From an uncultured Acidobacteriia bacterium (GTDB taxonomy: Bacteria; Acidobacteriota; Terriglobia; Bryobacterales; Bryobacteraceae), in assembly GCA_903881085.1 (NCBI GenBank), contig CAIRSA010000429.1:1-54103 (forward strand): a stretch of 54,103 nucleotides of DNA, written 5' to 3'. Of the stretch, positions 25,036 to 34,082 are shown piece after piece. Each line of letters opens with the position of its first letter. The first letter of the stretch is position 1. The notes under the pieces are model-generated. The model had not been told where the DNA came from and made no database searches. It saw only the letters and a program-made list of their open reading frames with translations. The position numbers were made by a program, and so were the translations under genes.

Positions 25036-25585
25036 TCTAGCAATCCGGGGCGGAAAGTGTCAATGTTTCCGGGGGTTGGCGGCGGTTCGGTGAGCGGGAC
25101 GATTTGGCGCAAGTGGTTGTCGCTGCAAGGGCTGGGGGCTTGGGTAGGCAGTTGGCCGGCTCGGGTTCGCCTGGTTGTATTTTCAATGACTTAGGAGAAA
25201 TGAACCCAAGAATCGATCTTAACCCGGGAACCCAAGAATCCGATTTTTTCCACAGCCTAATTATATGATTTCGAGTGGCTTGTTGTTCCTTGGGTTGGTC
25301 TTGGGTAAGCCAAGAAATCCGGCTCCGAATTGTTGCAAATTGCAGCACTACTTTCTCCTTATGATTCGGCCTCGCGATTGGTGCGAGGGGTGGCGGTTGG
25401 GACGCGCCTGATCATGGTTTATCACGGGCGGTTTGGTGGAGTGGGTGGGCGTTTTGGGTAAGTGGTTGAAAAGGAGGGAAAAATATTATTTATTTCGTGG
25501 GCACCGGCGATTACCTTAGGGCTGAGAAGCATGACTATAGTTGCGGCGAATCTGCAATTTGCCTTATTGTCATTACAAGTCCTCA
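25036..25585. other. Non-coding stretch upstream of gcvT with ACCCAAG/CTTGGGT motifs
   Basis: This 550-bp gap holds no credible gene. GAACCCAAGAATCGAT (25202-25217) and GAACCCAAGAATCCGAT (25228-25244) are direct repeats, and CTTGGGTTGGTCTTGGGT (about 25289-25307) gives inverted copies. These could be regulator sites for the gcv operon or remnants of a repeat. Small open frames here have biased, low-complexity translations and are ignored. Confidence 0.35.
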
Positions 25586-25633
<48 letters not shown>

Positions 25634-26004
25634 AACTTTCTTAAACCGAAACTTCCCTCCCCGTTAGTTAACTCAAACACTGTTCGTGTGCCCAGGCCCG
25701 CCCCGCGCACTATCCCCAATATCTTCAACTATTTCCAGATGATGCCGTTCTCCGACCTCAAATTCGGAGAGTCAGCCCACTCGCCGGGTTGAGGCCGTTT
25801 TCTCTCCCTCCCACCCCACTTCTCTCATTGCCAGAGAATGTCCGAAGTTATTTAACAGGGTTGTCCGGCTTGGTTTACACTTTTCGAATTCTTCGCGTAT
25901 GTTTACAGTAGCGTGTCTCTTGCACGCTCAATAACCACTCGACAGCGGAACGACCGCAAGGCGGACTTTCGCTGTGGTGTAAATCCACAGCAAGGTGAAT
26001 CGTC
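25634..26004. promoter_or_regulatory. Leader region of the recombinase cassette
   Basis: This 371-bp gap has no convincing gene. Near its end GCTGTGG-tgtaaat-CCACAGC (25971-25991) is a perfect 7-bp hairpin, followed by AAGGTG (25992-25997), a ribosome-binding site 7 bases before the TTG at 26005. TTTACACTTTTCGAATTC near 25875 may include a promoter, but no clear hexamer pair was found. Confidence 0.4.
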
Positions 26005-26193
26005 TTGAACATTTCAACCAAGGATTTCCAATCCATCGCCCGCATCTTCGCCGCCGGCTACCTCCGGCTCCGCAGTCAACGCAGGCGCGAATCTCCACTT
26101 GCTAGTCAGCGGAGACAGAGCGTAGATAGACATGAGGTTAACGACCTCGAGAACGGAGAAAAGCGTGGAGACCACGATGCAAAGAGAGATTGA
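26005..26193 (+). CDS. Small protein preceding the DUF2924 gene
   Basis: A 62-aa polypeptide (NISTKDFQSIARIFAAGYLR, then an Arg-rich and charged tail) starting at TTG with AAGGTG 7 bases upstream. Short ORFs with an ARIFAAGYLRL-like helix commonly precede DUF2924 and serine recombinase genes in other genomes (established pattern, from memory). Its 3' end overlaps the start of the DUF2924 gene by 17 bp, in keeping with a coupled cassette. Function unknown; it may be a DNA-binding accessory. Being short and Arg-rich, it could still be spurious. Confidence 0.55.
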   Translation: MNISTKDFQSIARIFAAGYLRLRSQRRRESPLASQRRQSVDRHEVNDLENGEKRGDHDAKRD

Positions 26194-26683
26194 TGAGCTA
26201 AGCCGGATGACAGTCGGCCTGCTCCACAAGAAGTACCTGGAACTGTTCGGAGAGGAATCTCGATCAGGTAACAAGCAGTTCCTGTTTCGGAGGATCGCCT
26301 GGCGGATCCAGGCACTGGCAGAAGGCGGCCTATCTGAACGCGCCCACCGCCGCGCGCTTGAGATCGCCAATGATGCCGACCTGCGCATTCGGGCGCCCAG
26401 GACCAGATTCGGGCAGGATCCCACGCTCGATCCCAAACTCAGCGTAAGAAGAAAGGTGGCGGCTGAACTCGATCCGCGCCTACCGCCGGTGGGATCATGC
26501 TTGGAGCGGGAGTACAAAGGCCGGCGAGTGATTGTGCACATTCTCGTCGATGGGTTCGAATTCAACGGCCAGAAATATCGGTCCCTCAGCGCAATCGCCC
26601 TTGAAGTGACAGGCACCAAATGGAACGGCTTCCTCTTTTTCAACTTGCCGCCCACACCGGAGGCCAGCGATGTCAAAAAATAG
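26177..26683 (+). CDS. DUF2924-domain protein
   Basis: A 168-aa protein of the DUF2924 family, which almost always occurs beside phage-type serine recombinases. The N-terminal half QREIDELSRMTVGLLHKKYL / ELFGEESRSGNKQFLFRRIA / WRIQALAEGG is helical; the C-terminal half PPVGSCLEREYKGRRVIVHI, LVDGFEFNGQKYRSLSAIAL and VTGTKWNGFLFFNL matches the family's small beta domain. The ATG at 26177 is preferred because GGAG lies about 5-8 bases upstream; a start at 26132 would add 15 poor residues. It overlaps the recombinase gene by 14 bp. Role unknown, probably a recombination partner or directionality factor. Confidence 0.85.
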   Translation: MQREIDELSRMTVGLLHKKYLELFGEESRSGNKQFLFRRIAWRIQALAEGGLSERAHRRALEIANDADLRIRAPRTRFGQDPTLDPKLSVRRKVAAELDPRLPPVGSCLEREYKGRRVIVHILVDGFEFNGQKYRSLSAIALEVTGTKWNGFLFFNLPPTPEASDVKK

Positions 26684-28247
26684 CATGCTGCGGGCAGCGG
26701 CGAGCCGGACGAACGTTGCGGTGGAAAACCGAATCATCCGGTGCGCGATCTATACTCGCAAGTCGACCGAGGAAGGGCTGCAACAAGAGTTCAACTCCCT
26801 GGATGCACAACGGGAATCATCCGAGGCTTTCATTGCCAGCCAGAAGCATGAGGGCTGGCAGGTCATCACTGATCATTTCGACGATGGCGGCTATACTGGC
26901 GGCAACATGGATCGGCCAGCATTGAAGCGGCTCCTGACCGCGATTGAGGAACGGAAGGTTGACTGCATCGTGGTATATAAGGTCGACCGGCTCAGTCGTT
27001 CCCTGCTCGACTTCGCCCGAATCATCGAAGTCTTCGATCGGAACGGCGTTAGCTTCGTGGCGGTCACTCAGCAGTTCAACACGACGAGTTCTCTTGGCCG
27101 CTTGACGCTGAACATTCTTCTTTCCTTTGCTCAATTCGAGCGCGAGATCATCTCCGAACGCACCAGAGACAAGATGTCGGCTGCGAGAAAGAAAGGCAAA
27201 TGGATCGGCGGCAATCCGGTCCTGGGATACGATATCGATCCAAAGGGCGGGCGACTTGTCGTCAATCCGGAAGAAGCGGAGGTGGTACGGACCATCTTCG
27301 GTCTTTACCTGGAGCATGGATCCCTGCTCCCCGTCCTGCAGGAGGCCGAGCGGCGCGGCCTTCTGACGAAGCAGTGGACAACGAAGGACGGCAGGGTCCG
27401 AGGAGGTCAGCGCATCGCGAAGGGGACGATGCATGGGATCCTCACTAACGCCATCTACACCGGAATGGTCGACCACAAAGGCTCTCTATATCCTGGCGAG
27501 CATGAACGGATCGTCGACCAGAACACGTGGGATCGAGTCCATGAAACCCTTCGACGAAACACTGGCGACAATGGTGCCAGCCTGAAAAACAAGTTTGGAG
27601 CCCTGCTCCGCGGTTTGTTGTTTTGCGTTCCCTGCGGGACGCCGATGATCCACACCTACACGATGCGGAACGCAAAGCGGTACCGCTACTACGTCTGTTA
27701 CAACGCTCAGCAGAAGGGATGGACGAACTGCGAGACCAAGTCCGTTTCAGCGCATGCCATCGAATCTGCGGTCCTCGATAGCGTTCGCCGGATTGGTACT
27801 GACCCCAAACTGGCCGAGGCAGTCGCCACCGAAGCCCTCGATAATGTGGCTCGCCGGCGGAATGAAGTTGACCACGAGTCAGAAACCCAACGACGGTGCC
27901 TCCGGCAACTTAATCAGAACCTTGCGCGAGAAGCGGCAGATACCAGCGTGGACTCCGGCGCGCGGTTTGAGCGGATGGCCAGTATGCAACGCGAGATTGA
28001 AGCCAACGAGCACAGGGCGGCAGATCTCGCCGCCGAGCGCGCCTACCTCAATACGGACCACATTAACGCCGACGACCTTCGAAGCATGCTGGCTGAGTTC
28101 GACGCCATCTGGACATCCATGACAATAAAGGAGCAGGAGCAGATGATCCATCTGCTGGTTGCCAAGGTCGGCTACGACGGGCGGACCGGCAAGGTCACCG
28201 TCAATTTCAGCAACGCAGGAGCCAAAGAACTATGTCAAGGAAACTGA
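26670..28247 (+). CDS. Large serine recombinase (site-specific integrase)
   Basis: A 525-aa DNA recombinase. The resolvase-type catalytic domain (about 22-175) starts RCAIYTRKSTEEGLQQEFNS with nucleophile Ser32, followed by VDRLSRSLLDFARIIEVFD and FAQFEREIISERTRDKM with the catalytic Arg residues. The recombinase domain (about 185-330) has GYDIDPKGGRLVVNPEEAEV. A zinc ribbon follows (LLFCVPCGTPMIH to YYVCYNAQQKGWTNCETKS), then a coiled-coil C-terminus. All catalytic residues look intact. Its co-cistronic neighbours are the DUF2924 and HTH proteins. It could integrate the whole island or only this cassette; its att site cannot be deduced with certainty. Confidence 0.95.
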   Translation: MSKNSMLRAAASRTNVAVENRIIRCAIYTRKSTEEGLQQEFNSLDAQRESSEAFIASQKHEGWQVITDHFDDGGYTGGNMDRPALKRLLTAIEERKVDCIVVYKVDRLSRSLLDFARIIEVFDRNGVSFVAVTQQFNTTSSLGRLTLNILLSFAQFEREIISERTRDKMSAARKKGKWIGGNPVLGYDIDPKGGRLVVNPEEAEVVRTIFGLYLEHGSLLPVLQEAERRGLLTKQWTTKDGRVRGGQRIAKGTMHGILTNAIYTGMVDHKGSLYPGEHERIVDQNTWDRVHETLRRNTGDNGASLKNKFGALLRGLLFCVPCGTPMIHTYTMRNAKRYRYYVCYNAQQKGWTNCETKSVSAHAIESAVLDSVRRIGTDPKLAEAVATEALDNVARRRNEVDHESETQRRCLRQLNQNLAREAADTSVDSGARFERMASMQREIEANEHRAADLAAERAYLNTDHINADDLRSMLAEFDAIWTSMTIKEQEQMIHLLVAKVGYDGRTGKVTVNFSNAGAKELCQGN

Positions 28248-28663
28248 TGACCACAATGGGCTCGGATTCGCTGGAAGGCGCGAGCGTTCAGGTCGAGACA
28301 ATGATTCCAGTGCGTCAACGCCCGCGCGCATTTGTGGCGGGGGCTGAATTGGAATCGAAAGCACCGAGCCGCCCGCGGGTTCCTCGGATCACTCGGTTGC
28401 TGGCTCTTGCCATCAAATTTCAGGACATGATTGAGCGTCGAGAAGTACGCGACTACGCAGACATTGCGCGGCTTGGGCACGTCACTCGGGCACGCGTGAC
28501 GCAGATCATGAACCTGCTGATGCTGGCTCCGGACATTCAAGTAGCCCTGCTGTCTTCAAACGGGCCAGTTGCGGCGCTTTACGAGCGTGATCTGCGGCCA
28601 GTCGCTAATCTGACCTTCTGGCGTGATCAACGCGAACTCTTTGGGAAGATACTCGGGCGGTAG
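28232..28663 (+). CDS. HTH protein of the recombinase cassette
   Basis: A 143-aa protein with a basic N-terminal tail and a helix-turn-helix region at about 45-100: RITRLLALAIKFQDMIERRE, DYADIARLGHVTRARVTQIM and NLLMLAPDIQ. The recognition helix HVTRARVTQIMNLL resembles KorB/ParB-type HTH proteins. Homologues regularly follow DUF2924 and serine recombinase genes. It overlaps the recombinase stop by 16 bp, so it is the fourth gene of a coupled cassette, and may regulate the cassette or bind its ends (inference). Confidence 0.8.
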   Translation: MSRKLMTTMGSDSLEGASVQVETMIPVRQRPRAFVAGAELESKAPSRPRVPRITRLLALAIKFQDMIERREVRDYADIARLGHVTRARVTQIMNLLMLAPDIQVALLSSNGPVAALYERDLRPVANLTFWRDQRELFGKILGR

Positions 28664-28705
28664 ATTTTTGATCCAGTCAATGGATTTGGTCTTGCAATAT
28701 TACCA

Positions 28706-28749
28706 CTCCGCCGAAATCATTTCGGAATTCTCGGTGAAGGTTGGCGGAG
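28706..28749. terminator. Possible bidirectional terminator between convergent operons
   Basis: CTCCGCC (28706-28712) pairs with GGCGGAG (28743-28749), with an inner palindrome CCGAAATCATTTCGG (28711-28725); CTTTATT follows on the plus strand. It lies in the 229-bp gap between the recombinase cassette and the end of the defence operon. No gene was supported in the gap. Confidence 0.3.
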
Positions 28750-28892
28750 GCTTTATTGCCACGGTTCTGTTTCGTCGGCGGCGCTATGGCTTTTTCGATT
28801 ATTGGCCCTGGTTTAGTGGATCGCAAGAAGTCAGTGGAACCATCTCATGTTCAACGCGGAAAACAGCTCTGCTGTAAGGAGAACTGACCATG

Positions 28893-31800
28893 CTATGTGC
28901 TCCGATTTTTTTTGTTCACCCGCTTAGCCGCTTTGGCTTGAAATGCAGGCACCACATCACCGATTGGGGTCGAAGGTGTGTTATTGGAATCGGGCCTGCC
29001 AGTATTTTGCGACTTGGCTGGTACGGCTCCGGCATCAAGAAGTTGCGAAAGATAACGCAATGTTTCGACCCTTTGAATTTTTCCAGACTCCACATCAAAC
29101 TGGGAAGCACTGCTGAGTATGCAGTTCAAGCACGCCGTCTCACACTGTGCGTCATGCTCCTTGGAACCGGTGAGTTTTTGAACAGCCGTTCGGAGCCAGT
29201 CCCTTCCTTGTTTTTCGAGTTCAGCCAAGTGACCGCATCCTCCTGGAGTGTTCTCAAAGAGCCTTACGTGTAAACCCTCAGCGAAAAATCCGATTTCCCG
29301 ATGATCGAGTTCCAGCAGCTCAGCACCAGCTAATCGCAGAGTGTGCCCCAATGTTGTGATCACTTCCGCGGACGCACCCAGGAATGTAATCTGGAGCATG
29401 TCCGTTTCGTGTCGCGCGGCAAGATGTTGATGCCTTAGAACTGGGGCATCGTCCTTCCGAGCCCAACAGCGGTCTTTCTCGGACAAGAGTCGAATGTGCC
29501 GATCAAAGCCAAGCGGAAGGTCTAGCTTGCCCGTGCCCTTCAGTTTTCGCTCGCTTTCCGCAAAACCGCATTGAGTACAAACCGCGAATCCAAATGCGTG
29601 CTCGCCCGAATTTGCCACGATCAACTCACCGTCTTCGCAGATGACAGCATTAAGCCCCTTGATATCGGCGAAGTCGCTGATCACGCGACTGTGCTTCTGA
29701 ACAAAGGAAGTTGTGCAAAGACTGGTAGTGCCTACTCTATCCGTCTTGCCGCTCCAGGATGGCGGATCCCAAACCGCGGTTGAGAACCCGTGCCTCAAGA
29801 GGAGCAGCGACGTCGGCGAACCAGCGCTCGGACAATTGCAATTGGGTTCAGGGCATACGGGGTCGAGCTTGAGATCAAACGAATACGAGGTGTGGCCGTC
29901 CGTACAAGTTCGCCTTAATGCAATCGGCCCAAACGGTGTTTCTCCCTTTGCGAACGAACGGGAGAGCCCGTGAGATTCAAAATACCTACCTCCAGCTAGG
30001 ACGACTGACCCTGGAACGTACTCGCTAAGCGCGATAATGCCTGAGCGTTGAAGTCGCACCGATTCCTCTCGCGATTTCCAGTTGGTAATTCCCGGTCCAC
30101 TTAGCGCGAGGACACCAATTGGAAATCCGTAGCGCGGCAGAAATCGCCGGTTCGCCATTTCCTCGATAACGGCTGTGCTCCAAAGAGAGTCTGCCTGATG
30201 AGCGAGGTAGTTCAGCACCCGTGTATCCGGTACGGCCTCTGATCGCTGACGCTTCCATTCACTCAACAGAGACTGGTAGTCGCGCTTCCAACCATCGACC
30301 GCCATTTCAAAATCAGAAGCGATCGTACCGATTAGGTTGCTGAATTCTTCCCCGTCCGCCCTATAGCTGAGTCCGGTTCCAGATAGAAGCACACGCGCTC
30401 CGTTCAGGATCGATTCACTAAGATCTCCCCTGAGAAATCGAAGAAACCTCTCGGAAACGGGCGTAATAGAATCGCCATCCCAAATGAGATCGCGATACTC
30501 TACTGGACTCGGCGAAGGTGGTGGAGGTGAATTACGCTGACAATGCGGAATCTGCGGTTGGCGCGTAATCCATCCCATTCGTTGAAAGGCTTGCATTGCA
30601 CCCACCTTCACTCCAGGAATGTATAGTGTTCTATAAAACTCTCCAAAGAGAAAGGCCGCCAAATGGCGCTTGGGAAAGCGCTCGCGATCAAGCAATACAG
30701 ATATTTGGCGGGGCTTGCGGCGGAAGAACGCACCGAAATCGCCAAAGACAGCTTGGTCATATGCGTTGGCACGATTGTAAGTTAATGCAAGCGACGAGCC
30801 ATCGGCACGACGCCCAGCGCGACCGGCCCGTTGCTGATAATTTGATCTGCTCGGCGGGACGTTACCAAGTAGAACACACGAAAGGCCGCCGATATCGATA
30901 CCGACCTCAAGCGTCGTTGTCGCACTCAACACATTTCTCGCTCCAGCTTCAAACAGATGCTGAAGGCGGGCGTTTTCTGTAGACTCCAACTGGGCTGAAT
31001 GCTCTTCCGCCCAAACACCGATATCAAATGCAGGATCGCTTCGATAAGCTTGGTGAAATCGCGAGAGACGTGTGTCCCGTTCAATTGCGTCCGGAGCAAA
31101 TGGATTCAGCGTACCCCAACTTCCTCGCTCCGGCGCACACCCAAATACAGCCCGCGACCAGACATGGCCTGTGGTCCGGCACCGATAGAGCGCCTTCGGG
31201 ACGCGCAACACCAGATCAGAAAACTTGAGTCGTATCGCTGGCTTCGGCAACCCATCCGCGGCTTGCCGCTTGTCAGCCTCCAACCATCCGAGAAGTCCCT
31301 TTTCCGCAGCGCTAAGCAATGTGTTGAATGCGGCGGAAAGTACGGGTTGAAGCAAGTCTTCTGCCTGCTGCTCAGAGAGCCCCGCAGCAATCAGCACTTT
31401 TCGACAAAAAAGGTTGCGTCTGGATTCCCGTGAGTCGGCAGATCCAATAAATGAACCAAGTAAAGATCCGAATCGGTCATGCTCACTGATCCACCTTCCC
31501 ACTGGATAATAAAAATCAGACGCATCGTCGCCTCCGGGTTCCAGTGTTATGGCTCTATCCACCCGAAGTGTGTCACAGAGAGCACTTATGAACTTGGGCC
31601 AGACGGCTCGGAACGATTCGCGAATGGACGGATTTGGAAGCACACCCGCCAGCGTTGCCGGAATCTCAAGGGCATCAAGACCCGGATATACAATTTCCGC
31701 GACGCCCAGGGTCTCAAGCGAAGCCTGTCGCCAATTTGGAGAAGCGAATTCCTTCACCAGCAAAAGTCGTGACTTCTTGCCGATTTGGTCACGATTCGAT

Positions 31801-34082
31801 TCCCAGGCTTTTTGACTCCACTGCGCGACGCGATCTTGGGCAGCGCCCTCCCGGTCGAAGAATTCCGCAATAAGCGGATGCGACTTCAAAACCCCAGCCC
31901 AGGCGGATATGGTTTGTCCTTCTACAAGTGTTCCCATGTTGCGCTCTACGTCCTTCAGCTGGGACGTAATGTTCGCTTTGAGAATCGCGGATAGTTGAGG
32001 AAAAGCGAGTTGCCTCTTTAACAGATCCTGCTGTTCCTGAAGCATAGACAAATATTCTGGGTCGGGCTTGTTTTCCTCGAGGATACTGGACAAGACTTTT
32101 CTGCCGAGATGAACTTCGTGTTGTGTGGTTAGGTTGGGACCTAACCGGGCCGCTTCTCTCCGGCTGTCGCTAAACACAAGTAGACGACGCCCTCTGGCTG
32201 GCAGCCATGCATTCGACTGTGAGGGGAACGGAGGCATCTCCGATAAGATTGTTTCTGCCACAATAGGCAATGCCAGTTGGTCTCCGATTCCGACTGGATA
32301 AAACTCTCTGCTGGGCTCTGAACAGTTAGGACACGCGTCGACCCAAGTAAGAGGGATCGAATTCTCCGTTCTTCCCAGACATTGCCGCGTATCAAAATCA
32401 AACCAGGAGGATTCATTTCCTTGGGCAGGACGAGCAAAGCGCAATGAAGAGTTTTCACCGACCCAACGAACACGCGGGTGCAAGCTCGAGTCTTCGTCGC
32501 GAAAAACTCCCGTAAAGAACCACTCCCCACAATTCCCGCAGCGTGCAAGTGTTAGCAAAGATTTTCCACACCAACTGCATCGATCCTTAACCGCGGCGAC
32601 GAGCCCACCCCCGCCTTCCAACCGCGATACCGGTGGCGCGGAGCAGTTAGAATTCACGCAAGCGCTGACGGTGCTTGCGGTCCGCACTTGCAAGTGGAGC
32701 TTGTGCGGAATCAACGGTAGGTCTCCTGCTTGTTCGCGAGCTCGAGCACAGAGTTGCAGGATGCGAGTCGTGGCTCGAAGTGCATCGGCATTTTCCGAGT
32801 TCCACAACTCGGCACTAATGTCTGCCAGCGGGAGAATAACATCAGAACGCCGGCGCCAAAAGAAATCCTCCAAACGGTGAATTAGAGGAGCGCATCTCAG
32901 TGCTTGCCAAAGAACTCGGGCACCTTTCAACTCAGAGCTGCAGTTCTTTATTACTTTGGCAGCGACGAGCGGCTCCACTGCACGGCGCGCATCCGAGGCA
33001 CCAACATCTGCCAGCTCGTTGTCCTCAACTAGATTCTCTTCCAATGCCAGGAGTTGTAGATCCTGAGGGCTCGGCGGCCGAGCGGGTGGACATGGCGTCC
33101 CAAGTGACTGGCGCTGTCTGGTGCCTTGAAGGTGGTGAATTTGAGACGGTGCTTTGCAGAAAAGACTGGATGCAAAACTGGTCACATCACCTTCCAAAGT
33201 CGCGGAGGCCGCAATGTGTAGCACCGACGTTGGCTGAACTTGGCAGCGAAGCTGCACTCGCCTGAGGAGCAGCGCAATTTCTGCTGCCAACGTTCCTGAA
33301 TACACATGCGCCTCGTCCAGAACGAGCGTCCTAAGCGCTGACCCAAATAGACTGGAGTCTTGGGGACGGCAGAGTAAATATTCCAACATCGAGTAGTTGG
33401 TTACAAGGATGTCTGGTGGTGTAGCACGCGCCTGTTCTCTAGTTACGATTTCCGCGCCCTTCAAATAGGGATTAATCCCCAATTTCGAGGCGGCCGAATT
33501 GTTTTCCGGGGTTTCCCCGGTAAAGTAGCAAAAGCGAATCTGTTGCTGGCCGCTAAGCCATTTGCGAATGCGTGCAACCTGATCGTTCACCAATGCATTC
33601 AGTGGATACAGGAGTATTGCCCTTACACCTTCCTCTCCAGGTCTGCGAGCGTTTCTGTACAGATCATTTAGCAATGGCACCAAAAACGACTCTGTTTTTC
33701 CAGCACCCGTGCCGGCTGTAACTACTATTCCTGGGCGCTTGTGATGCTCCGCCTCGTGAACAATTCGGATAGCGTCGGCTTGATGAACGTAGAGTGATCG
33801 TTTTGAGGGGAATACGTCTGCAGCATCGAGCTGATTGAAACAATTGCGGTCCAGAATACCCTGATTGGCGAGAGACAGTAACGTCTCTCCGGAAGACTCA
33901 CTGCTGAAGATTCCTTCCACCCAAAGTGGTCCGACAATTCCATTTTCAGCTTCCCACAATGCACGACAGGCCTTGCCTAAGCCTTCATCGCGCAGAAACG
34001 CCTGAGACGCAATGAAATCAACTAACCTTGAACGTAAATTGTCCTTGGCGCGGATCGCATCGAGTTGAGTACTGTTGATCAT
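28893..34082 (-). CDS. DEAD/DEAH helicase with C-terminal DUF1998, DruE-like
   Basis: A 1729-aa SF2 helicase, last gene of the defence operon. Walker A is VTAGTGAGKT (residues 124-130), motif II LDEAHVYSG (DEAH 256-259), with VTNYSMLEYLL before it; the second RecA domain has TTTLEVGIDIGGLS and YQQRAGRAGRRADG. A Cys-rich insert near residues 490-545 (CVNSNC, CSWCGK, CGNCGEWF) suggests zinc binding. The C-terminus has GGCGHLAEL and CETACLNCILS, typical of DUF1998. Size and architecture match DruE of Druantia systems (inference). Its ATG overlaps the previous stop (ATGA). GC content is lower than in the flanking chromosome. Confidence 0.88.
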   Translation of the reverse strand: MINSTQLDAIRAKDNLRSRLVDFIASQAFLRDEGLGKACRALWEAENGIVGPLWVEGIFSSESSGETLLSLANQGILDRNCFNQLDAADVFPSKRSLYVHQADAIRIVHEAEHHKRPGIVVTAGTGAGKTESFLVPLLNDLYRNARRPGEEGVRAILLYPLNALVNDQVARIRKWLSGQQQIRFCYFTGETPENNSAASKLGINPYLKGAEIVTREQARATPPDILVTNYSMLEYLLCRPQDSSLFGSALRTLVLDEAHVYSGTLAAEIALLLRRVQLRCQVQPTSVLHIAASATLEGDVTSFASSLFCKAPSQIHHLQGTRQRQSLGTPCPPARPPSPQDLQLLALEENLVEDNELADVGASDARRAVEPLVAAKVIKNCSSELKGARVLWQALRCAPLIHRLEDFFWRRRSDVILPLADISAELWNSENADALRATTRILQLCARAREQAGDLPLIPHKLHLQVRTASTVSACVNSNCSAPPVSRLEGGGGLVAAVKDRCSWCGKSLLTLARCGNCGEWFFTGVFRDEDSSLHPRVRWVGENSSLRFARPAQGNESSWFDFDTRQCLGRTENSIPLTWVDACPNCSEPSREFYPVGIGDQLALPIVAETILSEMPPFPSQSNAWLPARGRRLLVFSDSRREAARLGPNLTTQHEVHLGRKVLSSILEENKPDPEYLSMLQEQQDLLKRQLAFPQLSAILKANITSQLKDVERNMGTLVEGQTISAWAGVLKSHPLIAEFFDREGAAQDRVAQWSQKAWESNRDQIGKKSRLLLVKEFASPNWRQASLETLGVAEIVYPGLDALEIPATLAGVLPNPSIRESFRAVWPKFISALCDTLRVDRAITLEPGGDDASDFYYPVGRWISEHDRFGSLLGSFIGSADSRESRRNLFCRKVLIAAGLSEQQAEDLLQPVLSAAFNTLLSAAEKGLLGWLEADKRQAADGLPKPAIRLKFSDLVLRVPKALYRCRTTGHVWSRAVFGCAPERGSWGTLNPFAPDAIERDTRLSRFHQAYRSDPAFDIGVWAEEHSAQLESTENARLQHLFEAGARNVLSATTTLEVGIDIGGLSCVLLGNVPPSRSNYQQRAGRAGRRADGSSLALTYNRANAYDQAVFGDFGAFFRRKPRQISVLLDRERFPKRHLAAFLFGEFYRTLYIPGVKVGAMQAFQRMGWITRQPQIPHCQRNSPPPPSPSPVEYRDLIWDGDSITPVSERFLRFLRGDLSESILNGARVLLSGTGLSYRADGEEFSNLIGTIASDFEMAVDGWKRDYQSLLSEWKRQRSEAVPDTRVLNYLAHQADSLWSTAVIEEMANRRFLPRYGFPIGVLALSGPGITNWKSREESVRLQRSGIIALSEYVPGSVVLAGGRYFESHGLSRSFAKGETPFGPIALRRTCTDGHTSYSFDLKLDPVCPEPNCNCPSAGSPTSLLLLRHGFSTAVWDPPSWSGKTDRVGTTSLCTTSFVQKHSRVISDFADIKGLNAVICEDGELIVANSGEHAFGFAVCTQCGFAESERKLKGTGKLDLPLGFDRHIRLLSEKDRCWARKDDAPVLRHQHLAARHETDMLQITFLGASAEVITTLGHTLRLAGAELLELDHREIGFFAEGLHVRLFENTPGGCGHLAELEKQGRDWLRTAVQKLTGSKEHDAQCETACLNCILSSASQFDVESGKIQRVETLRYLSQLLDAGAVPAKSQNTGRPDSNNTPSTPIGDVVPAFQAKAAKRVNKKNRST

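Noticed and set aside
25037..25348. 103-codon minus-strand frame upstream of gcvT
   Set aside because: No ribosome-binding site, biased composition, no recognisable motif, and it covers the repeat-containing leader region.
25036..25360. Glycine riboswitch upstream of gcvT
   Set aside because: The conserved purine-rich core sequences of the glycine aptamer could not be found on the minus strand.
28623..28877. 84-codon plus-strand frame after the HTH gene
   Set aside because: It starts inside the HTH gene, has no ribosome-binding site or family resemblance, and covers the likely terminator region.
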